This document shows, piece after piece, positions 1-8,970 of a stretch of DNA of 64,000 bases. The DNA lies in the NCBI GenBank assembly GCA_029237915.1, contig JAQWHD010000065.1:94354-158353 (forward strand), in the 5' to 3' direction. Numbering within the stretch: the first letter of the stretch is position 1; the number at the start of each line of letters is the position of its first letter. The position numbers and the translations under genes are program-made. Below the pieces are notes generated by a model. It did no database searches. It saw nothing but the letters and a program-made list of their open reading frames with translations, and was not told the origin of the DNA. The DNA comes from Thalassotalea sp. (GTDB lineage Bacteria; Pseudomonadota; Gammaproteobacteria; Enterobacterales; Alteromonadaceae).

Positions 1-1
1 T

Positions 2-448
2 GATGAGCCAGCACCGCCGCCACAACCTAATGTACCAGCGGTAAACGAAGAAGATAAGTCGTTAACTTTAGCGCAAAAGCTTGCCCAACATAGAGATGTG
101 GATGGTTGTCGAAGTTGTCACAAAAAGATTGATCCATGGGGTTTAGCGTTAGAGCAGTTTGATGCCATTGGTCGTGTTAAACCCAATAGTGAGATGTTAA
201 CTAAATTACCAGACGGTACTAAAGTAAATAATTTTATTGAATTTAAACAGTATTTAGTTGACGATAAAATGGAGCAAATTGCCGTAGGGTTTGCTAAGCA
301 TATAGCCAGCTATGCAGTAGGGCGCAGCTTAAAAGTTAGCGAACTGGTATTTATCGAAGACAATCTTGATGTACTTGCAGATGATGAATATAAGATGCAA
401 GATATCGTACGTTTTATCGTAACTAGCAAAATTTTTATGACTAAGTAA
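2..448 (+). CDS. DUF1592/DUF1588/DUF1585-type heme protein, C-terminal part (5' truncated)
   Basis: The reading frame is open from base 2 of the window, so the N-terminal bulk is missing. The visible part starts in a proline-rich stretch (DEPAPPPPQPN-like, encoded at 2-40). It then has the motif GCRSCHKKIDPWGLALEQFD, which contains CxxCH, a c-type heme attachment motif, followed by the Asp-Pro and ALExFD residues typical of DUF1588. The last 80 or so residues match the DUF1585 C-terminal domain in style. In this family large secreted proteins of planctomycete and marine origin carry DUF1587, DUF1592, DUF1588 and DUF1585 in order and are almost always followed by a DUF1552 gene, as here (10-base gap). 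Substrate and reaction are unknown. The heme motif and the two cytochrome genes downstream suggest a periplasmic oxidoreductase role (inference). Confidence 0.8.
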   Translation, partial: DEPAPPPQPNVPAVNEEDKSLTLAQKLAQHRDVDGCRSCHKKIDPWGLALEQFDAIGRVKPNSEMLTKLPDGTKVNNFIEFKQYLVDDKMEQIAVGFAKHIASYAVGRSLKVSELVFIEDNLDVLADDEYKMQDIVRFIVTSKIFMTK

Positions 449-458
449 CGGGGATATC

Positions 459-1799
459 ATGACAATTAAACATATTAGTCGTAGAGCATTTTTAAAAAGC
501 AGTATGGGTATTGCCTTAGCACTACCTTGTTTAGAAATTATGGGCGCCAAAGCCGTTGAAAATTCAGCTAGTGCACGGCGTTTTTGTGCGTTATATACCG
601 CTAATGGTATGTCATTACCTTTAGCTAAGCATAACTTACCCGAGTGGTCATGGTATCCACAGCAACTCGGTGCAAACTATACGTTTGGTAAATCAACCAA
701 ACCATTGGAAAACCATCGCAACGACATCACTTTTTTAGGGGGCCTAGAGCATCCTAATGCGGCGAAGTCGGATCCGCATGTGTGTTCTGATATGTGGCTT
801 ACTGGCGCGCCGTTACATGCCCCTAGACCGGGTGGTTACAACACGGTATCTGTCGATCAAATTATTGCTCAGCATACTAAACAATATTGCCGTGTACCTT
901 CGTTGGTTATGTCGATTGATGCTGGCGTAGGTTATCAAAGTCGTACCGCCTCATTGTCATATAACCTAGAAGGCAATCCAATCCCGGCGGAGAATAATCC
1001 AAGACATATTTTTAATCGCTTATTTTTAGCTAGCAGTGATTCACAAGAAGAGCAAAGAGGGTTACTGCGCAGCAAAACTAAGGTGGTTGACGCCGTGTTA
1101 GAAAATTCACGCAAGTTTAATCAGTCTTTAGGGCAAGTCGATAAAGATAAAATGGATTTATACTTAACTTCGTTAAGTGAGATTGAAGACCGATTAATTA
1201 CCTCAGAAAAATGGCTCGATATTCCATTAAAAAAACAAGATCATAGTCAATTAAACTTTGAATATGATTTAGAGAAAAACCCTGCTGATTTTTATGAAAT
1301 CATGTTCGATATTATTGCCCTAGCATTTGATGCCGACATTACTCGTAGTGCGTCTTTCTTGTTAAATCGAGAAGATGGCATGGGTATTAGTAATACATTC
1401 CCGCAGGTCTTAGGCTTAAGCGCTGGTCATCATGCCTTGTCACATGCGAAAAACAAACAAGGGCAACTTGATTTCGCTAAGTATGATCAATTTTTAAATA
1501 CCCAAGTGGCCTATTTCTTAGATAAATTAGCAGGCTTTAAAGAGGGCTCGCATCGCTTATTAGATAATACCTTAGTGATGTATGGTAGTGGTGCTAGTGA
1601 AACTCATCTCACCAACAATTTACCATTGTTACTTGCGGGCGGCGCGAATATGGGCTTACAACACGGCCGACATATACGCGCTGAAAAAGAACAGCTAAGT
1701 AATATCTACTTTAGTATTTTAAAAGCAATGCAAATACCAGTAGACTCCTTTGCTGATAGTAACAAGGCCTTCGAACAAGGCTTATTTAAGTTTGCATAA
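459..1799 (+). CDS. DUF1552 domain protein with Tat-like signal
   Basis: 446 residues. The N-terminus has SRRAFLKS followed by a hydrophobic stretch (GIALALPCLEIM), a twin-arginine export signal, so the protein is probably folded in the cytoplasm and exported. The remainder resembles the DUF1552 family, distantly related in fold to the alkaline-phosphatase/sulfatase-like DUF1501 group; residues such as the GGLEHPNAAKSDPH and MYGSGASETH segments look conserved. GGGG at about 450 gives an SD for the ATG at 459. It lies 10 bases after the DUF1585 gene and is followed by cytochrome b562, so it belongs to the same operon. The biochemical function of DUF1552 is not known; export and pairing with heme proteins are the main clues. 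Confidence 0.85.
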   Translation: MTIKHISRRAFLKSSMGIALALPCLEIMGAKAVENSASARRFCALYTANGMSLPLAKHNLPEWSWYPQQLGANYTFGKSTKPLENHRNDITFLGGLEHPNAAKSDPHVCSDMWLTGAPLHAPRPGGYNTVSVDQIIAQHTKQYCRVPSLVMSIDAGVGYQSRTASLSYNLEGNPIPAENNPRHIFNRLFLASSDSQEEQRGLLRSKTKVVDAVLENSRKFNQSLGQVDKDKMDLYLTSLSEIEDRLITSEKWLDIPLKKQDHSQLNFEYDLEKNPADFYEIMFDIIALAFDADITRSASFLLNREDGMGISNTFPQVLGLSAGHHALSHAKNKQGQLDFAKYDQFLNTQVAYFLDKLAGFKEGSHRLLDNTLVMYGSGASETHLTNNLPLLLAGGANMGLQHGRHIRAEKEQLSNIYFSILKAMQIPVDSFADSNKAFEQGLFKFA

Positions 1800-1842
1800 T
1801 TTCTCATACAATTTTCAATCAATAAAAATAATAGGATTTTCC

Positions 1843-2265
1843 ATGAAAAAATTTATCTTCGCCATACCTCTTATCGCTCTAACTTTTATGACGAGCGTAA
1901 CTATTTCTACGCCGGTACACGCTGCTCAAAAAGTTGATAAGGACAGTGCGGTATCAACTAATTTTAAAGATATTGGCCGAACTATGCGTAAACTACGCCG
2001 TGCCAAAACGGGTAAAGATGTAGCTAAAAATCTAGAAAAAATAAAAAAACTTACCGTTAAAAACTCTAATTTAATGCCTAGTTTTGCTCCCCAAGGCAGC
2101 GCTGAATTAAAAACCTATAAAACGGAAGTCGATAAAATGATCGAAGGCATCGATACCATGATTGCGCAAGCCAATGCTGGTGAATTAACTAAAGGCAGTG
2201 ACGCATTAAAACAGCTGAAGACTCTTAAAGAAGATGGTCATAAAGCTTTAGATATGAAGGACTAA
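1843..2265 (+). CDS. cytochrome b562 family protein (periplasmic)
   Basis: 140 residues from the ATG at 1843, which has TAGGA seven bases upstream; an earlier in-frame TTG at 1750 lies inside the DUF1552 gene and is not a likely start. Residues 1-25 are a signal peptide ending near VHA-AQK. The mature part is a helical, Lys-rich protein like E. coli cytochrome b562. It keeps a Met in the first helix (GRTMRKLRRA) and a His in the last (KTLKEDGHKALD), at the positions of the Met7 and His102 heme ligands. There is no CxxCH, so heme would be non-covalent. Its place between a heme-binding DUF1588 protein and a membrane b561 suggests it shuttles electrons in the periplasm. Confidence 0.8.
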   Translation: MKKFIFAIPLIALTFMTSVTISTPVHAAQKVDKDSAVSTNFKDIGRTMRKLRRAKTGKDVAKNLEKIKKLTVKNSNLMPSFAPQGSAELKTYKTEVDKMIEGIDTMIAQANAGELTKGSDALKQLKTLKEDGHKALDMKD

Positions 2266-2269
2266 GTTG

Positions 2270-2842
2270 GTGAGCAATAAACACTTAGGTTGGGACTATG
2301 TAATTCGATTAGGCCATTGGTTAGTCGCACTATTTTTTATTGCCAATGTATATTTTATTGATCCTGATGGCTTTATCTCTGATCACTTTTCATCGGCATT
2401 TTTACCAGATTTTATTGCCGATGCCTCCTTACATGAATGGCTAGGTTGGAGCATATTGGGTATTTTAACGATACGTTTAGTTTGGGGAGTTACGTTTGCT
2501 AAAGGACCGAATCATCTTAGCGCTTTTACTCCCAACGTTACGGATGCAAAACAGCATTTTCAACATTTAAAAGCAGGTGTTAAACAACAAAATGTTGGTC
2601 ATAATAGTTTGGGTGCCATTGCCGTTTATATCATGTGGGCTAGTCTTGTTTTTATTGCATTAACGGGCTGGGGGCAAGATACAGATTGGGGTTTTGACAA
2701 TGACGTTGATCAATGGCACGAGTTCGCGGTGGACGCTTTTATCTATTTTATTGGCATACATATAGTGGCGGTGGTCGTTACTTCTATACGAGTTAAACAA
2801 AGCTTAATTAGAGCTATGTTTGTTGGTCATTTTAAACAATAA
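2270..2842 (+). CDS. cytochrome b561-type membrane protein
   Basis: About 190 residues. GAAGGA at 2256-2261 precedes both a TTG at 2267 (5 bases) and a GTG at 2270 (8 bases); the GTG is preferred. Four hydrophobic helices are visible. Histidines placed to bind two hemes b lie in RLGHWLVALFF, LHEWLGWSI, WHEFAVDAF and GIHIVAVVV, as in the bacterial cytochrome b561 / Ni-hydrogenase b-subunit fold. Such proteins pass electrons between the quinone pool and periplasmic partners. The 4-base gap after cytochrome b562 implies co-translation and a shared pathway: quinone pool, b561, b562, then the exported DUF1588/DUF1552 pair, in either direction. Confidence 0.8.
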   Translation: MSNKHLGWDYVIRLGHWLVALFFIANVYFIDPDGFISDHFSSAFLPDFIADASLHEWLGWSILGILTIRLVWGVTFAKGPNHLSAFTPNVTDAKQHFQHLKAGVKQQNVGHNSLGAIAVYIMWASLVFIALTGWGQDTDWGFDNDVDQWHEFAVDAFIYFIGIHIVAVVVTSIRVKQSLIRAMFVGHFKQ

Positions 2843-2871
2843 TTCCACTTCTAGTGAGCAACCTCACCTAT

Positions 2872-2905
2872 AACTATGAATATTCTAAATGGAGTATTCA
2901 TAGTT
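2872..2905 (+). terminator. hairpin after the cytochrome operon
   Basis: Perfect 11-bp inverted repeat AACTATGAATA / TATTCATAGTT with a 12-base loop, 30 bases after the b561 stop. The right arm ends in TTTATTT, so it could act as a weak intrinsic terminator. Confidence 0.5.
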
Positions 2906-3052
2906 TATTTCAACAATTTACATAATTTTTCAAGACTATTTCCTTAAAACAGCCGATAATTACCACAATTAAGATCAATCAACTGATCGGTGTTCAAATA
3001 TATTTGTATTTGAAGCGCTTGTTATTGCTACGTAATACTCAGGAAACCAGTA

Positions 3053-5248
3053 ATGGAAATCAAAGTAAATTTTCTCGACAACCTTAGACTTGAAGCTAAG
3101 TTTGATGATTTTTCGGTTATCGCCGATCAACCAATCCGTTACAAAGGTGATGGCTCAGCGCCAAGTCCTTTTGATTATTTCTTAGCATCATCAGCACTGT
3201 GTGCCGCATATTTTGTGAAGGTATATTGTAATGCTCGCGATATTTCTACTGAAAATATTCGAATATCGCAGAACAATGTTGTTGACCCAGAAGATCGCTA
3301 CAATCAAATTTTTCAAATCCAAGTAGAATTACCTGAAAGTATCTCGGATAAAGACCGTACTGGTATTTTGCGATCAATTGACCGTTGTACGGTGAAAAAA
3401 GTCGTGCAAACTGGACCTGAGTTTAAAATTGAAACGGTTGAAAACTTAGAAGAAGATGCTCAAGCCATGCTTATGGGCCAAGCTGAAAATGAAGCAAGTA
3501 CTTATATTCTAGGTAAAGATTTACCACTTGAAAAAACCATAGCTAACATGACTGAAATTCTAGCCGAGTTAGGTATGAAGATTGAGATTTCATCATGGCG
3601 TAACATTGTACCAAATGTATGGTCTTTACATGTTCGCGATGCAGCATCACCTATGTGCTTCACCAATGGCAAAGGCGCAACCAAAGAAAGTGCGCTTTGT
3701 TCGGCATTAGGCGAATTTATTGAGCGCCTTAACTGTAACTTCTTTTATAACGACCAATTCTTTGGTGATGAAATAGCCAACAGCGAGTTTGTCCATTACC
3801 CTAATGAAAAGTGGTTTAAGCCTGGTGCCAATGATGAACTACCAAGCGAAATTTTAGATGAGCGCTGCTTAGAGTTATATAATCCTGACGACGAATTGCG
3901 CGGTTCACACTTAATCGATACCAACTCAGGTAGAGCTGACCGCGGTATTTGCTCAATCCCATACGTACGCCAATCAGATGGTGAAACTGTTTACTTTCCT
4001 TCAAACCTAATTGAAAACTTATTCTTAAGTAACGGTATGAGTGCAGGTAACAACTTGTTTGAAGCACAAGTACAATGTTTATCTGAAATTTTCGAACGCG
4101 CCGTTAAAAGACAAATCATAGAACAAGAAATTGTTTTACCAGATGTGCCAAAAGAAGTGCTAGAGAAGTACCCAAGCATTTTAGCGGGTATTGAAGGTTT
4201 AGAAGCACAAGGCTTCCCGGTAGTCATTAAAGATGCTTCATTGGGCGGTCAATTTCCAGTAATGTGTGTAACGCTGATGAACCCAAAAACCGGCGGTGTA
4301 TTTGCCTCATTTGGTGCGCATCCAAGTTTTGAAGTTGCCCTTGAACGCAGCTTAACTGAGTTGCTACAAGGTCGCAGTTTTGAAGGTTTAAACGATGTGC
4401 CTAAACCAACCTTTAACAGCATGGCGATAACAGAGCCAGAAAATTTTGTTGAGCACTTTGTTGATTCAACTGGCGTAATCTCTTGGCGTTTCTTTAGTAG
4501 CGATTTTGATTATGAATTTTGTGAATGGGATTTCTCTGGCACTAACGAAGAAGAAAATAATGGCTTAATGGCCATATTAGAAGAACTTGATAAAGAAGTG
4601 TATATCGCCGTATTTGACCAACTTGGCGCTACCGCTTGTCGTATTCTGGTGCCAGATTATTCTGAAGTCTATCCGGTTGAAGATCTTATTTGGGATAACA
4701 CCAATAAAGCATTAGATTATCGCCAAGATATTTTAAATATCCAGTCATTAAACGATGATGAATTAGAAAGCTTAGTGGAGCGTTTAGAAGATTCTCAGCA
4801 AGATAACTACATTGATATCAGAACCTTAATTGGTATTGAGTTTGACGAAAATACGGTATCTGGACAATTAACCATTCTTGAGCTAAAAATTCTTATTTAC
4901 TTAGCCCTTGGTGCGCTTGAAGAAGCAGCTGAATTAGTCGGAGAATTCTTACAATACAACGATAATACAGTAGAGCGTGGCTTATTCTATCAAGCGGTAA
5001 ATGCCGTACTTGAAATTGCTTTAGATGAAGAGCTAGAACTTGAACACTACACCCATAGCTTCAACAGGATGTTTGGTGAAGAAAATATGAATAATGTTAT
5101 TGGCTCGGTCACTGGTGAAGTAAGGTTCTTTGGTTTAACCGAAACTAATATGCAACTAGAGGGCTTAGATAAGCATTTAAGATTGATTGAAAGTTACAAA
5201 AAACTGCATCACGCTCGTGCTGTTATTGCTGCGCAATCAAAAGGCTAG
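3053..5248 (+). CDS. OsmC-YcaO fusion protein
   Basis: 731 residues. Residues 1 to about 140 are an OsmC/Ohr-like domain, including the FDYFLASSALCAAYFVKVYC segment with a Cys and the later Cys of IDRCTVKK, the two positions where peroxidatic Cys residues sit in OsmC. From about residue 150 the protein matches E. coli YcaO: the segment SALCSALGEFIER and later ERSLTELLQGR carry the acidic residues that bind ATP-Mg in YcaO enzymes. The C-terminal 170 residues resemble the TPR-like tail of E. coli YcaO. YcaO enzymes activate amide backbones with ATP; E. coli YcaO is linked to RimO-dependent methylthiolation of ribosomal protein S12. No precursor peptide gene or dehydrogenase is adjacent, so a RiPP role is not supported. 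The fusion to OsmC is known in some marine gammaproteobacteria. Confidence 0.9.
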   Translation: MEIKVNFLDNLRLEAKFDDFSVIADQPIRYKGDGSAPSPFDYFLASSALCAAYFVKVYCNARDISTENIRISQNNVVDPEDRYNQIFQIQVELPESISDKDRTGILRSIDRCTVKKVVQTGPEFKIETVENLEEDAQAMLMGQAENEASTYILGKDLPLEKTIANMTEILAELGMKIEISSWRNIVPNVWSLHVRDAASPMCFTNGKGATKESALCSALGEFIERLNCNFFYNDQFFGDEIANSEFVHYPNEKWFKPGANDELPSEILDERCLELYNPDDELRGSHLIDTNSGRADRGICSIPYVRQSDGETVYFPSNLIENLFLSNGMSAGNNLFEAQVQCLSEIFERAVKRQIIEQEIVLPDVPKEVLEKYPSILAGIEGLEAQGFPVVIKDASLGGQFPVMCVTLMNPKTGGVFASFGAHPSFEVALERSLTELLQGRSFEGLNDVPKPTFNSMAITEPENFVEHFVDSTGVISWRFFSSDFDYEFCEWDFSGTNEEENNGLMAILEELDKEVYIAVFDQLGATACRILVPDYSEVYPVEDLIWDNTNKALDYRQDILNIQSLNDDELESLVERLEDSQQDNYIDIRTLIGIEFDENTVSGQLTILELKILIYLALGALEEAAELVGEFLQYNDNTVERGLFYQAVNAVLEIALDEELELEHYTHSFNRMFGEENMNNVIGSVTGEVRFFGLTETNMQLEGLDKHLRLIESYKKLHHARAVIAAQSKG

Positions 5249-5266
5249 TTACTTTTATAAATGATT

Positions 5267-5299
5267 ATTGGCAGTTTATATACTGCCAATTTTTATCTT
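5267..5299 (+). terminator. intrinsic terminator of the OsmC-YcaO gene
   Basis: Stem ATTGGCAGT / ACTGCCAAT (9 bp, perfect) with a 6-base loop, followed by TTTTATCTTTT. It starts 18 bases after the stop codon. Confidence 0.8.
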
Positions 5300-5306
5300 T
5301 TACTAA

Positions 5307-5330
5307 CGTTTTATATATCTATATAAAACG
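5307..5330. repeat. 24-bp near-perfect palindrome upstream of the cold-shock gene
   Basis: Arms CGTTTTATATA and TATATAAAACG are perfect 11-bp inverted repeats around a central TC. It lies between the YcaO terminator and the cold-shock gene, 140 bases before that gene. It has no U-tract, so an operator or cruciform is more likely than a terminator (inference). Confidence 0.6.
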
Positions 5331-5470
5331 CTCGAAGCTAGATTTTATCAATAGAAAAATCATATCAATAATTAATATACGGTAATATTCGTTAAATTCA
5401 GCTTTGGCGGTTATACTGTAAATGCAAAGTTTTGCGAACAACTAAATATAAGTAAATTAAAGAGAATATT

Positions 5471-5677
5471 ATGAGTAAAGGTACAGTAAAGTGGTTTAAT
5501 GCCGATAAAGGTTTCGGATTCATTACACCAGAAGATGGCGGAACAGATCTTTTTGTTCACCATTCAGAAATTCAAAGTGGTGGAAACTACGCAACTTTAG
5601 ATGACGGCCAAGCGGTTGAATTTGAAGTTGGCCAAGGTCAAAAAGGACCTTGTGCAACTAAAGTTGTTGCTGTTTAG
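5471..5677 (+). CDS. CspA-family cold-shock protein
   Basis: 68 residues, the full length for this family. It has the RNP1-like motif [11 protein letters not shown] and the RNP2-like motif LFVHHSEI, with the initial [15 protein letters not shown] typical of CspA proteins. It binds single-stranded RNA and DNA and acts as an RNA chaperone. AAAGAG nine bases upstream is the SD. A TATACT -10-like box lies at 5412-5417, giving a leader of roughly 50 bases, much shorter than the long leader of E. coli cspA, so thermosensor folding is not evident. It is monocistronic, flanked by terminators. Confidence 0.95.
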   Translation: MSKGTVKWFNADKGFGFITPEDGGTDLFVHHSEIQSGGNYATLDDGQAVEFEVGQGQKGPCATKVVAV

Positions 5678-5701
5678 TACTAAACACAGAACAAATATAT
5701 C

Positions 5702-5734
5702 AAACGGGACTTTGCTAATCGCTTAGTCCCGTTT
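5702..5734 (+). terminator. intrinsic terminator of the cold-shock gene
   Basis: Perfect 10-bp stem AAACGGGACT / AGTCCCGTTT with a 13-base loop, beginning 25 bases after the stop; the A- and T-runs at the stem ends fit an intrinsic terminator. Confidence 0.85.
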
Positions 5735-5913
5735 CACATTCTAGCCCTCTATTTTATTGTTAAGCTAATCCCACTTGCTTAAAAACCTAAATATTACATA
5801 GCTCTATCTGCTTGCTATGTTCACCAACACCGTGAATACTAATACATCAATTGGCTAAATTAATGCCGAGTGATTAATCGATATAATACGTTTGCCTGTC
5901 CATGGAGAAATTG

Positions 5914-6879
5914 ATGAAAGTTAGTATTATCATAACGTCACTATTGATGTTAATTGGCTGCAGTGTGCAATCTGAAGTTGATGCTACAGATACACCCCTC
6001 ATCGTAAATGATAAAGCTAAATCGGCTATTACTAAATCAGTTTGGAATCATGGCTCAGCAGACTGCGACACAAACCAGCAACCAACATATGATATCTACC
6101 AACATAATGTAAATAGTTACATACTGCGCCAAAATAAATGCTTAAATTTTGAAGCGCCATTTATCTATGTTTTAGTGGGTGTACAAACTATCTTGGTGTT
6201 AGACACTGGTGCATTAGAGGAGCCAGAGTTTTCTTTGTACTCCGCAATAGAGGATATGTTGGGGCAGGAACTTTTAGAGCAGAAACAACTGCTTGTTGCT
6301 CATACCCATGGGCACAGTGATCACCATCAAGGCGATGCGTCTTTTGACGGCCATTCTAATGTCACCCTAATTCACCCATCACTCGGTGCCGTTAGAAAAT
6401 ATTTTAACTTCGACAATTGGCCTAATGATCAGCAAACAATAGATCTAGGTAAGCGTAAATTAACTATTATTCCAACCCCTGGACATCATGAGCAAGCCAT
6501 CACTATTTATGATCAGCAAACCAAATGGTTAATGACTGGAGATACCTTGTATCCTGGTTATGTTTACGTTAAAGATTGGCAAGCGTATCGACAAAGTATT
6601 GCGCGATTAGCAAAGTTTGCTAATACCAATGAAGTAACTGCAATAATGGGCACTCATATTGAATCAAAAAATGAATCAATGTCGCTTTATCCGGTTGGCA
6701 CCACATATCAACCTAATGAAGCTAAGCTTGATTTAAATGTGCAATATTTACATCAACTGAATGCAAAGTTAAAAGCAATGGATGAGCCGAAAGAAATTAA
6801 ATTTGATAAATTTATGATAAAACCTTTAAGTGTTTTTCAACAGATGCTAAGTACTGTTGCTGGTTGGTTTAGCGATTAG
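5914..6879 (+). CDS. metallo-beta-lactamase-fold hydrolase, lipoprotein
   Basis: 321 residues from the ATG at 5914, which has GGAGA five bases upstream; an in-frame ATG at 5902 overlaps that SD and is less likely. The N-terminus is a lipoprotein signal, hydrophobic core then LIGC lipobox, so the protein should be membrane-anchored in the periplasm. The zinc-binding motif THGHSDHHQGD matches HxHxDH; further ligands are likely in TPGHHEQA (His), LMTGDTLYPG (Asp) and MGTHIES (His). This is the complete MBL set. The family covers lactonases, glyoxalase II-like and other hydrolases, and the substrate cannot be read from sequence. No operon partner. Confidence 0.85.
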   Translation: MKVSIIITSLLMLIGCSVQSEVDATDTPLIVNDKAKSAITKSVWNHGSADCDTNQQPTYDIYQHNVNSYILRQNKCLNFEAPFIYVLVGVQTILVLDTGALEEPEFSLYSAIEDMLGQELLEQKQLLVAHTHGHSDHHQGDASFDGHSNVTLIHPSLGAVRKYFNFDNWPNDQQTIDLGKRKLTIIPTPGHHEQAITIYDQQTKWLMTGDTLYPGYVYVKDWQAYRQSIARLAKFANTNEVTAIMGTHIESKNESMSLYPVGTTYQPNEAKLDLNVQYLHQLNAKLKAMDEPKEIKFDKFMIKPLSVFQQMLSTVAGWFSD

Positions 6880-6991
6880 CTTGTTTATGTAAGTGAACCA
6901 ATGCAATGCTACGCTTACTCAAATATATTGGGGTGCTCTGTCGTGATAACACTAAATATCGGTAAAAAGCTAAAATAACCTGCTTACCTTT

Positions 6992-7023
6992 AAAAAAAAA
7001 GCAGCTTCACTAGAAGCTGCTTT
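6992..7023 (-). terminator. intrinsic terminator of glmS
   Basis: Stem AAAGCAGCTTC / GAAGCTGCTTT with a 4-base loop. On the minus strand it is followed by a run of nine T. It lies about 30 bases after the glmS stop and may also stop transcripts from the MBL gene on the plus strand. Confidence 0.9.
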
Positions 7024-7051
7024 AATACTCTACTTATTCATGATGCATGTA

Positions 7052-8899
7052 TTATTCAACAGTAACTGATTTTGCCAAGTTACGAGGTTGGTCAACATCA
7101 GTACCTTTTATAATAGCTACATAATATGAAAGTAGTTGCAGTGGTAAGGTATAAACGATAGGAGCAATAGAGTCTTCACAATGTGGTACGTTGATTACTT
7201 TCATTGTATCGTCTGACTCAAAGTGTGCGTCTTTATCGGCAAATACATACATTAAACCACCACGAGCACGTACTTCTTCAACGTTCGATTTTAACTTCTC
7301 AATTAAGTCGTTACGAGGCGCTACTACAATTACTGGCATGTCTGCATCAATAAGCGCTAAAGGACCATGTTTTAATTCACCTGCTGCGTAAGCTTCGGCG
7401 TGAATGTATGAGATCTCTTTAAGCTTTAATGCACCTTCCATCGCGATAGGGTATTGGTCACCTCTACCTAAGAATAATGAATGATGTTTATCAGCGAAAT
7501 CTTCAGCTAACTGCTCAATTTCGCCAGCTAGGGTTAATACTTCTTCTAGTTTATTTGGTAAGCCCATTAAAGCTGATACAAGCGTTTCTTGCTCGCTGTC
7601 AGATAATGTTTTGTGCTGACCAATAGCAATGGTCATCATCATTAAACCAACTAGCTGAGTGGTGAAAGCTTTAGTTGAGGCAACGCCAATTTCAGCTCCC
7701 GCTTTAGTCATGAACCCTAGGTCTGATTCACGTACAAGTGATGAGCCTGGTACATTACAAATGCTTAAGCTTGCTCGGTAACCTAAGTCTTTAGCTAGGC
7801 GCAGAGCTGCTAATGTATCTGCAGTTTCCCCCGATTGTGAAATAGTAACAATTAAAGCGTTTTTAGGTACGAATGATTTTCGGTATCTAAACTCACTGGC
7901 GATTTCAATATTACAGCTAACCCCTGCGTATTGTTCTAACCAATAACGAGCCACCATACCTGAGTGATATGAGGTACCACAGGCAATAATTTGTACGTGT
8001 TCAATTTCTTTGAAAATATCATCGGCACTTAAACCGGTAGCATTTACACCAAACGCGTCACTAGCAATTTTACCATTTTCAAATCGACCTTCTAGAGTAT
8101 TACGAATTGCTGTTGGTTGCTCATAAGTTTCTTTAAGCATGTAATGACGGTATTCGCCTTTATCACCTGCATCATGGCTTACATTAGCTTCAGTTATTTC
8201 ACGTTCGACGCTGTTGCCATCCGTATCGAAGATGTTTACTTCAAAACGAGTTATTTCAGCAACATCACCTTCTTCTAAATAAGAAAATTTACGGGTTACT
8301 GGCAATAATGCCATCATATCGGAAGCGAGGAAGTTTTCACCTAAACCATAACCAATAACCAGAGGGCTACCAGAGCGTGCAACGACGACTCGGTCTTTAT
8401 CGGTTGAGTCCATAATTACTGTGCCATAAGCACCTTCAAACTGTTTTGCCGACTTCTGCACCGCTTCAAGTAAGGTGTTAGATGTTTTTAATTCGTGGTG
8501 AACAAGGTGAGCGATAACTTCAGTATCTGTTTCTGAAACGAATACATAACCTAAGTCTTTTAATTTAACTTTTAATTCTTTGTGATTCTCGATAATGCCA
8601 TTATGTACCACAGCAATATTAGTGCCTGATACATGCGGGTGGGCATTGTTTTCTGAAGGTACACCGTGAGTGGCCCAACGTGTGTGAGCAATACCTGTAC
8701 CACCAGCTGTTGGCGTTAAAGTTAACGCATCGGCAAGCTCTTGTACTTTACCTAGGCGGCGCACTCGATTTAAATTACTGTCGTTATCGATAACAGCAAC
8801 ACCTGAAGAATCGTAACCACGGTATTCTAAACGACGTAAACCTTCTACTAAGATGTCAGCGACATCACGTTGAGCAACTGCTCCAACTATTCCGCACAT
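7052..8899 (-). CDS. glmS: glutamine--fructose-6-phosphate aminotransferase (isomerizing)
   Basis: 615 residues, full length. It makes glucosamine-6-phosphate from fructose-6-phosphate and glutamine, the first committed step to UDP-GlcNAc, needed for peptidoglycan, LPS and likely the exopolysaccharide encoded here. The N-terminal Cys2 of [12 protein letters not shown] is the glutaminase nucleophile of the class II amidotransferase domain (to about residue 240). Two SIS sugar-isomerase domains follow (segments with [38 protein letters not shown]), and the end KSVTVE is the conserved C-terminus. AAAAGG precedes the start by 10 bases. No glmS ribozyme is expected or seen in the short leader. It follows the DeoR-type regulator gene by 67 bases that hold 20-bp direct repeats. 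Confidence 0.98.
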   Translation of the reverse strand: MCGIVGAVAQRDVADILVEGLRRLEYRGYDSSGVAVIDNDSNLNRVRRLGKVQELADALTLTPTAGGTGIAHTRWATHGVPSENNAHPHVSGTNIAVVHNGIIENHKELKVKLKDLGYVFVSETDTEVIAHLVHHELKTSNTLLEAVQKSAKQFEGAYGTVIMDSTDKDRVVVARSGSPLVIGYGLGENFLASDMMALLPVTRKFSYLEEGDVAEITRFEVNIFDTDGNSVEREITEANVSHDAGDKGEYRHYMLKETYEQPTAIRNTLEGRFENGKIASDAFGVNATGLSADDIFKEIEHVQIIACGTSYHSGMVARYWLEQYAGVSCNIEIASEFRYRKSFVPKNALIVTISQSGETADTLAALRLAKDLGYRASLSICNVPGSSLVRESDLGFMTKAGAEIGVASTKAFTTQLVGLMMMTIAIGQHKTLSDSEQETLVSALMGLPNKLEEVLTLAGEIEQLAEDFADKHHSLFLGRGDQYPIAMEGALKLKEISYIHAEAYAAGELKHGPLALIDADMPVIVVAPRNDLIEKLKSNVEEVRARGGLMYVFADKDAHFESDDTMKVINVPHCEDSIAPIVYTLPLQLLSYYVAIIKGTDVDQPRNLAKSVTVE

Positions 8900-8920
8900 A
8901 AATATAACCTTTTCTAATTG

Positions 8921-8970
8921 TTAATTTTAACTGTTCGTTATTAATTTTAACTGTTCGTTATTAATTTTAA
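8921..8970. repeat. 2.5 tandem copies of a 20-bp repeat upstream of glmS; candidate operator
   Basis: TTAATTTTAACTGTTCGTTA occurs at 8921-8940 and again at 8941-8960, both exact, followed by the first 10 bases at 8961-8970, which run into the stop codon of the regulator gene. Each unit carries TGTTCGTTA, which resembles the TTCG half-sites used by DeoR-family repressors such as GlpR and AgaR. The 20-bp spacing, about two helical turns, fits a multimeric DeoR-type repressor binding one DNA face. Function is inferred. Confidence 0.7.

Noticed and set aside
3053..5248. RiPP (azoline peptide) biosynthesis cluster around YcaO
   Set aside because: No precursor peptide, E1-like partner, dehydrogenase or exporter is adjacent; the gene is monocistronic and matches the E. 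coli YcaO type.
7024..8970. glmS ribozyme
   Set aside because: The glmS leader is short and filled with direct repeats; the ribozyme is a Gram-positive feature and its core was not seen.
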